Positions 60,618-64,000 of a stretch of DNA of 64,000 nucleotides are shown piece by piece (the first letter of the stretch is position 1; each line of letters starts with the position of its first letter). This DNA comes from Ulva prolifera (lineage: Eukaryota > Chlorophyta > Ulvophyceae > Ulvales > Ulvaceae): positions 3,232,001-3,296,000 of the forward strand of contig CM041200.1 in assembly GCA_023078555.1 (NCBI GenBank). Reading direction: 5' to 3'. A model generated the notes under the pieces. That model ran no database searches. It was not told the origin of the DNA and saw nothing but the letters and a program-made list of their open reading frames with translations. A program made the position numbers and the translations under genes.

Positions 60618-62703
60618 TGATCTGGCCTGGCAGGGGTCTCCTGTGAGATGATACAGCTGCACTGTGCACCCATGCATTACCTTGGCATTACCATGGCTTC
60701 TGCCGCCTTGCCAGGAACGGCTAGCAGTCATTGTTCGCATTGTTCACCGGGCCTGTATGAACAAAGTTGAAGCTATTTCGCTTAACAGTGCTAACAGTGC
60801 AGCATGCGACGTGTGGATCAACACGTACATTGTTCAGTCGAAATTAGAGTATCACCTAGGCACTAACAAGGCTGACAACACCCTGACCAGGCAGAGCACA
60901 ATGCCCGTTGCAGAGACGGTTTCTGTGGAATTTGTAGCCTGTGCATGTGTTGGCGGCATCTGTGCCGGCCTCCATTCGCATGTGCTCGTCACGATGGGCG
61001 GGCCGCATGACTGCGGCCTGTATCTGCCCAATGCACAGGGGACTCATGGACCATGTGTCAAGACAAATGCATGGTGCATCACGCTGACGACGGTCTGATT
61101 CTGCAAAGGTGTCTTTGGGGTGTGACTGTGTGCAAGAATGTGAGATGCTTTCTGTATAAGATTGTTCAGGCGTGTGTTTAGGCGGTGGTGTGTTACAAAA
61201 ACAATGCAGTATGGCAGGTAGCTTTGCAAGCAGCACTCCAGCACACTCACTCGCTGTACAGCATAAAACTTTCGCATTCACACACGTCGCTCCTATACTG
61301 ACTCTGCCCGTTGCGTCATTTTGCATGTTTGGCCCTCTACAATGCTCGGCCTTGCTCCTCAAGGGCAAGTAGCTGGAGGAGCAGGGGCGAGAGCCGCCAG
61401 GCTTGTAGGCGGTCAGTTGGTGCCTTTGTATCAGCTCGCCTCTCGAGGCGCCCAGCCTTAGGGAGGAGTGATGGGGGGCCCCAAGCGTTGGGTTTGTGTC
61501 CAATGGGGTGCCACAACAACTTCTTGCACCGCCTAAGCGGCATGCACACCTCTGCTTCAGGTGATCATCGGACGGATGTAAGCTCGTATGCATACACTGG
61601 CCATACAAATTCAACACATCAGGTGGAATGCCAGCCAATGTACAGTGTAAACATGCCCACAGATGCAGAAGATGCTGCAACTCTCAAAACACCCTCACGC
61701 ATACCTTTGATTATACACTTCTGCATACATACCACTGTCTGCAAGTTCACTGCCAGAGGGTTCACACAAAATGTCTTCCCAGCATATCGCCACCGGCCCC
61801 AGCCTCACTCACGGGCTGCCACCAGGGCCACCGGTTCAAGAGGGCCAAAACGCACCCACAGAGCGATAGCAGTATGCTCCAAAAGGCGTTTAGAGCACCC
61901 CCCATCGGGCACGACGGTTTGTCAAGGTAGGCTGCTTGGATCGCCTAACGTGATGCCAGGTCCGCAGCCGGATGACCTGCTTCGGCAGCAACGCATCTAC
62001 ACAACACATCCGCACAGCGTAGCAATTGCTTCCTGCCACCGTGACTAGCAGACACACCAGAGCGAGGTTCTCAATATGCCGCCATCGGCGCTCAACATTC
62101 CCATCCATGAAACGAATGGCAGACAGCTCAGAGGGGCAGAGGGACTCCGCAAGCGCTTTGTAGAGACTGACCGAATGAGTGGCGTGCACTTTATTGGCGT
62201 GGCACAGGGTCCCCGCACATCGACTCGAGTGATGACTAATAACCGCAATTGGTGGGCCTGTTGCTCGACATCCACAGACTCGAAGACAATTGGGCAATCA
62301 TGAGTCGAACGTCAATGTAAGGAAATGAGTGCAAGTGGAGAAAAGGTCATGGTTGCGCCTAGCTGACTGCGTGCGCCATGATTGCAAAGATGTTACCGAG
62401 AGGACAGCGAAGGCCGGCCTCTAACGAGATCAGGGTCAACGTGTCCTCAGACCTCCGCAAGTTGCTGTTGTTTTATTCGGTTTCAGTGTTTGTTTTCTTC
62501 CGCGGCAAAGGCGCACGCTATGTGCTCACATACTTGCGGCATGTAGTTTCCTTAGGTGGCAGAGATGGCAACGCGTTCCCCGACGGATTATGTTTGCATG
62601 CGGAGGCCGGAATGCGCAACGCGGTACGTTTGCGTAGCACTCGCGGCGCCGCCTCCAGCGCGTTCGTACTAGGGCCGATCGGTTTCTGTTCAAATGCAAG
62701 CGA
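60618..62703. other. No recognisable gene
   Basis: Long overlapping open frames exist (274 codons minus at 61680-60856; 245 codons plus at 61311-62048), but they are rich in Cys, His, Ser and Thr, show no domain and overlap each other. Treated as non-coding. The stretch ends at the LTR of element H. Confidence 0.45.
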
Positions 62704-63054
62704 TGTCACAATGCATGCGCCTGCGGGCAGCAGTATGGTGACGGGTGCACCCATGCACGATCGATCCGCGGATCCAGTGCAGGGGTAAGCCGCCAGCTGG
62801 ATTGTCCCGGAGTAGTGAGGGAGATGCTACGGGGATCTCCCGCCGTAATCTTGACTATTCAGTGTGCATATATGGCTGTGCACACAGAGAGCTATAACCA
62901 TTATTCTTACTGTTTCACGGTACTAGTAGTATCTCTCTCTCCCTAGCATTCCTTGGTTCTACCTCTATGCGCAACAGGTATGGAATGCAGGCTACCTGAC
63001 TTGACCTGTGCACGACTACGCGTCTAACCTGCACGAAGGATAGTATTTCTGACA
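62704..63054 (+). repeat. 5' LTR of element H
   Basis: 351-bp LTR, TGTCACAATGCATG ... TATTTCTGACA, followed directly by the primer-binding site. Confidence 0.92.
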
Positions 63055-64000
63055 TGGTATCGATGAATGTTTGCGTTATGTCTGTTATGGTCTTGTTCAT
63101 GAAGCCGTTGGCCCAAGTCTGCGCGCATACACGGCAGGCATTCCACTGTTCTGCCGGCGCTCAGACTGGGGTCACAAGCGCAGGCATCATTAAGCGGTCT
63201 CCTAGCGTATTGCTATTAGATACAATTCGAGAAGCTTGCTTTTCATGATCACCGTTGGGAAAGCGAATGCGCTCGTTTACTTTCTCAACCTGTCGGCTTG
63301 CGAGCCATCCCATCGGCTAGTTGCTGCGCGCAACAAACAACCGTCCGTCCAATTGCAGGATGTCTAGCGATCTTTCCAACCAGAACCCTTTGTTTGAGGA
63401 AGTCGCGGGTAACGCTGACCAGCAGCTACTCGGCGTCGAGCAGCAGCAGGAGCAGCTGCCAAACGACGTGTAGTAGGCACAGCCTGAGGGCATGCGCCTC
63501 GGATATGGGCGCGTCGTCCTAGCCCGCAATGCTGCCCAGTCGGGGCACAACAGCCAGCAGGTACCCTTTTCCCCTCACGCTGTAAACGATGTTAGTCACA
63601 CTGAGTCCCGCATCACACTCGAAACGTTGACCGAAGCGATGCGTGCATCTCGGGGGCGTAACGAGCCTGATTTGTCAAGATGAAAACTGCCAGAGTTTAA
63701 TTATGAGACCGAAAGCTTCGTTGCGTACGAGCGGAAAGTCTTTCTGTGGTTAGGTCAGTATGTGCTAGACCACGTGTTGCAGCACGCACCGTCCGCGGAC
63801 GAACAGCGTGTCCATGCTAAAGCAAGGAATCAAGTCCTTACGTCTTTGCCTGGCGCAGATAGGACAACTATCTATCGCATGTCACATCTGGGTGAAGCAT
63901 GGGCCTACATGACTGCAAAGTATAGGCCTAGCACTGAAGCCGAGATCCACAGACTGTGAAGTCGCTTCAACTCGTTGTCACAGAAAAAATTGAGACGTTG
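62704..64000 (+). mobile_element. Ty1/copia element H, 5' part, running off the window
   Basis: 5' LTR 62704-63054, primer-binding site TGGTATCGATGAATG from 63055, leader, and gag from ATG 63360 (MSSDLSNQNPLFEEVAGNAD), the same gag subfamily as E. gag text continues to AKYRPSTEAEIHRL near 63955. Broken, with a few breaks in the part visible; the remainder lies outside the window. Confidence 0.92.

Noticed and set aside
60856-61680. 274-codon minus-strand open frame
   Set aside because: Rich in Cys, His and Ser, no domain, overlaps long frames on the other strand; looks like chance openness.
61311-62048. 245-codon plus-strand open frame
   Set aside because: Same composition problem, no recognisable motif and no splice context.
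62378-62788. 136-codon plus frame running into the LTR of element H
   Set aside because: Its end lies in the LTR, and the upstream part shows no family signature; at most a chance frame interrupted by the insertion.

Overview
The window is nuclear DNA of an intron-rich eukaryote. Host genes are split by GT-AG introns (about 60 to 350 bp, acceptors often TTGCAG or CACAG) and use the standard stop codons. Two genes belong to centriole assembly (CEP135/BLD10 and C2CD3) and one to the kinesins, so the organism builds centrioles or basal bodies and probably has a flagellate stage. A unicellular alga or other protist fits. I could not fix the lineage from sequence alone. No bacterial operons, rRNA, tRNA or CRISPR arrays were seen.

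Layout. 1-4.0 kb (-): SMP and C2 domain lipid-transfer protein of the extended synaptotagmin type, running off the left edge. 4.4-5.5 kb (+): organellar ribosome recycling factor, head to head with it. 5.8-8.9 kb (-): divergent kinesin. 9-10.8 kb: no firm gene. 10.8-26.9 kb: a pile-up of Ty1/copia retrotransposons: a fragment (D) ending beside a 231-bp CT tract; element A carrying a young element B nested in it on the other strand; and element E split by a hAT-type DNA transposon. 27.3-27.8 kb: a candidate MITE containing 54 consecutive C. 28.6-35.8 kb (-): CEP135/BLD10. 36.3-40.8 kb (+): C2CD3, divergently arranged with CEP135 and carrying an unexpected EF-hand. 41-44 kb: one weak hypothetical gene. 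44.1-55.1 kb: a second copia cluster (F, G, I), with a TA-flanked DNA transposon inside F. 55-59 kb: no gene, but a diverged inverted repeat pair and a 35-bp tandem duplication. 59.1-60.6 kb (+): SpoU/TrmH-type RNA 2'-O-methyltransferase of the MRM3 sort. 62.7-64 kb (+): start of copia element H, running off the right edge.

How the genes relate. The clearest functional unit is the divergent pair CEP135/C2CD3: one is a cartwheel/centriole-wall protein, the other a centriole-elongation and distal-end protein, and their start codons lie only 524 bp apart. RRF and the MRM3-like methyltransferase both serve organelle translation but are about 54 kb apart. Roughly 30 kb of the 64 kb is copia-derived, in two recognisable gag subfamilies. 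The LTR pairs of A and of B are nearly identical by eye, so these two insertions are recent.
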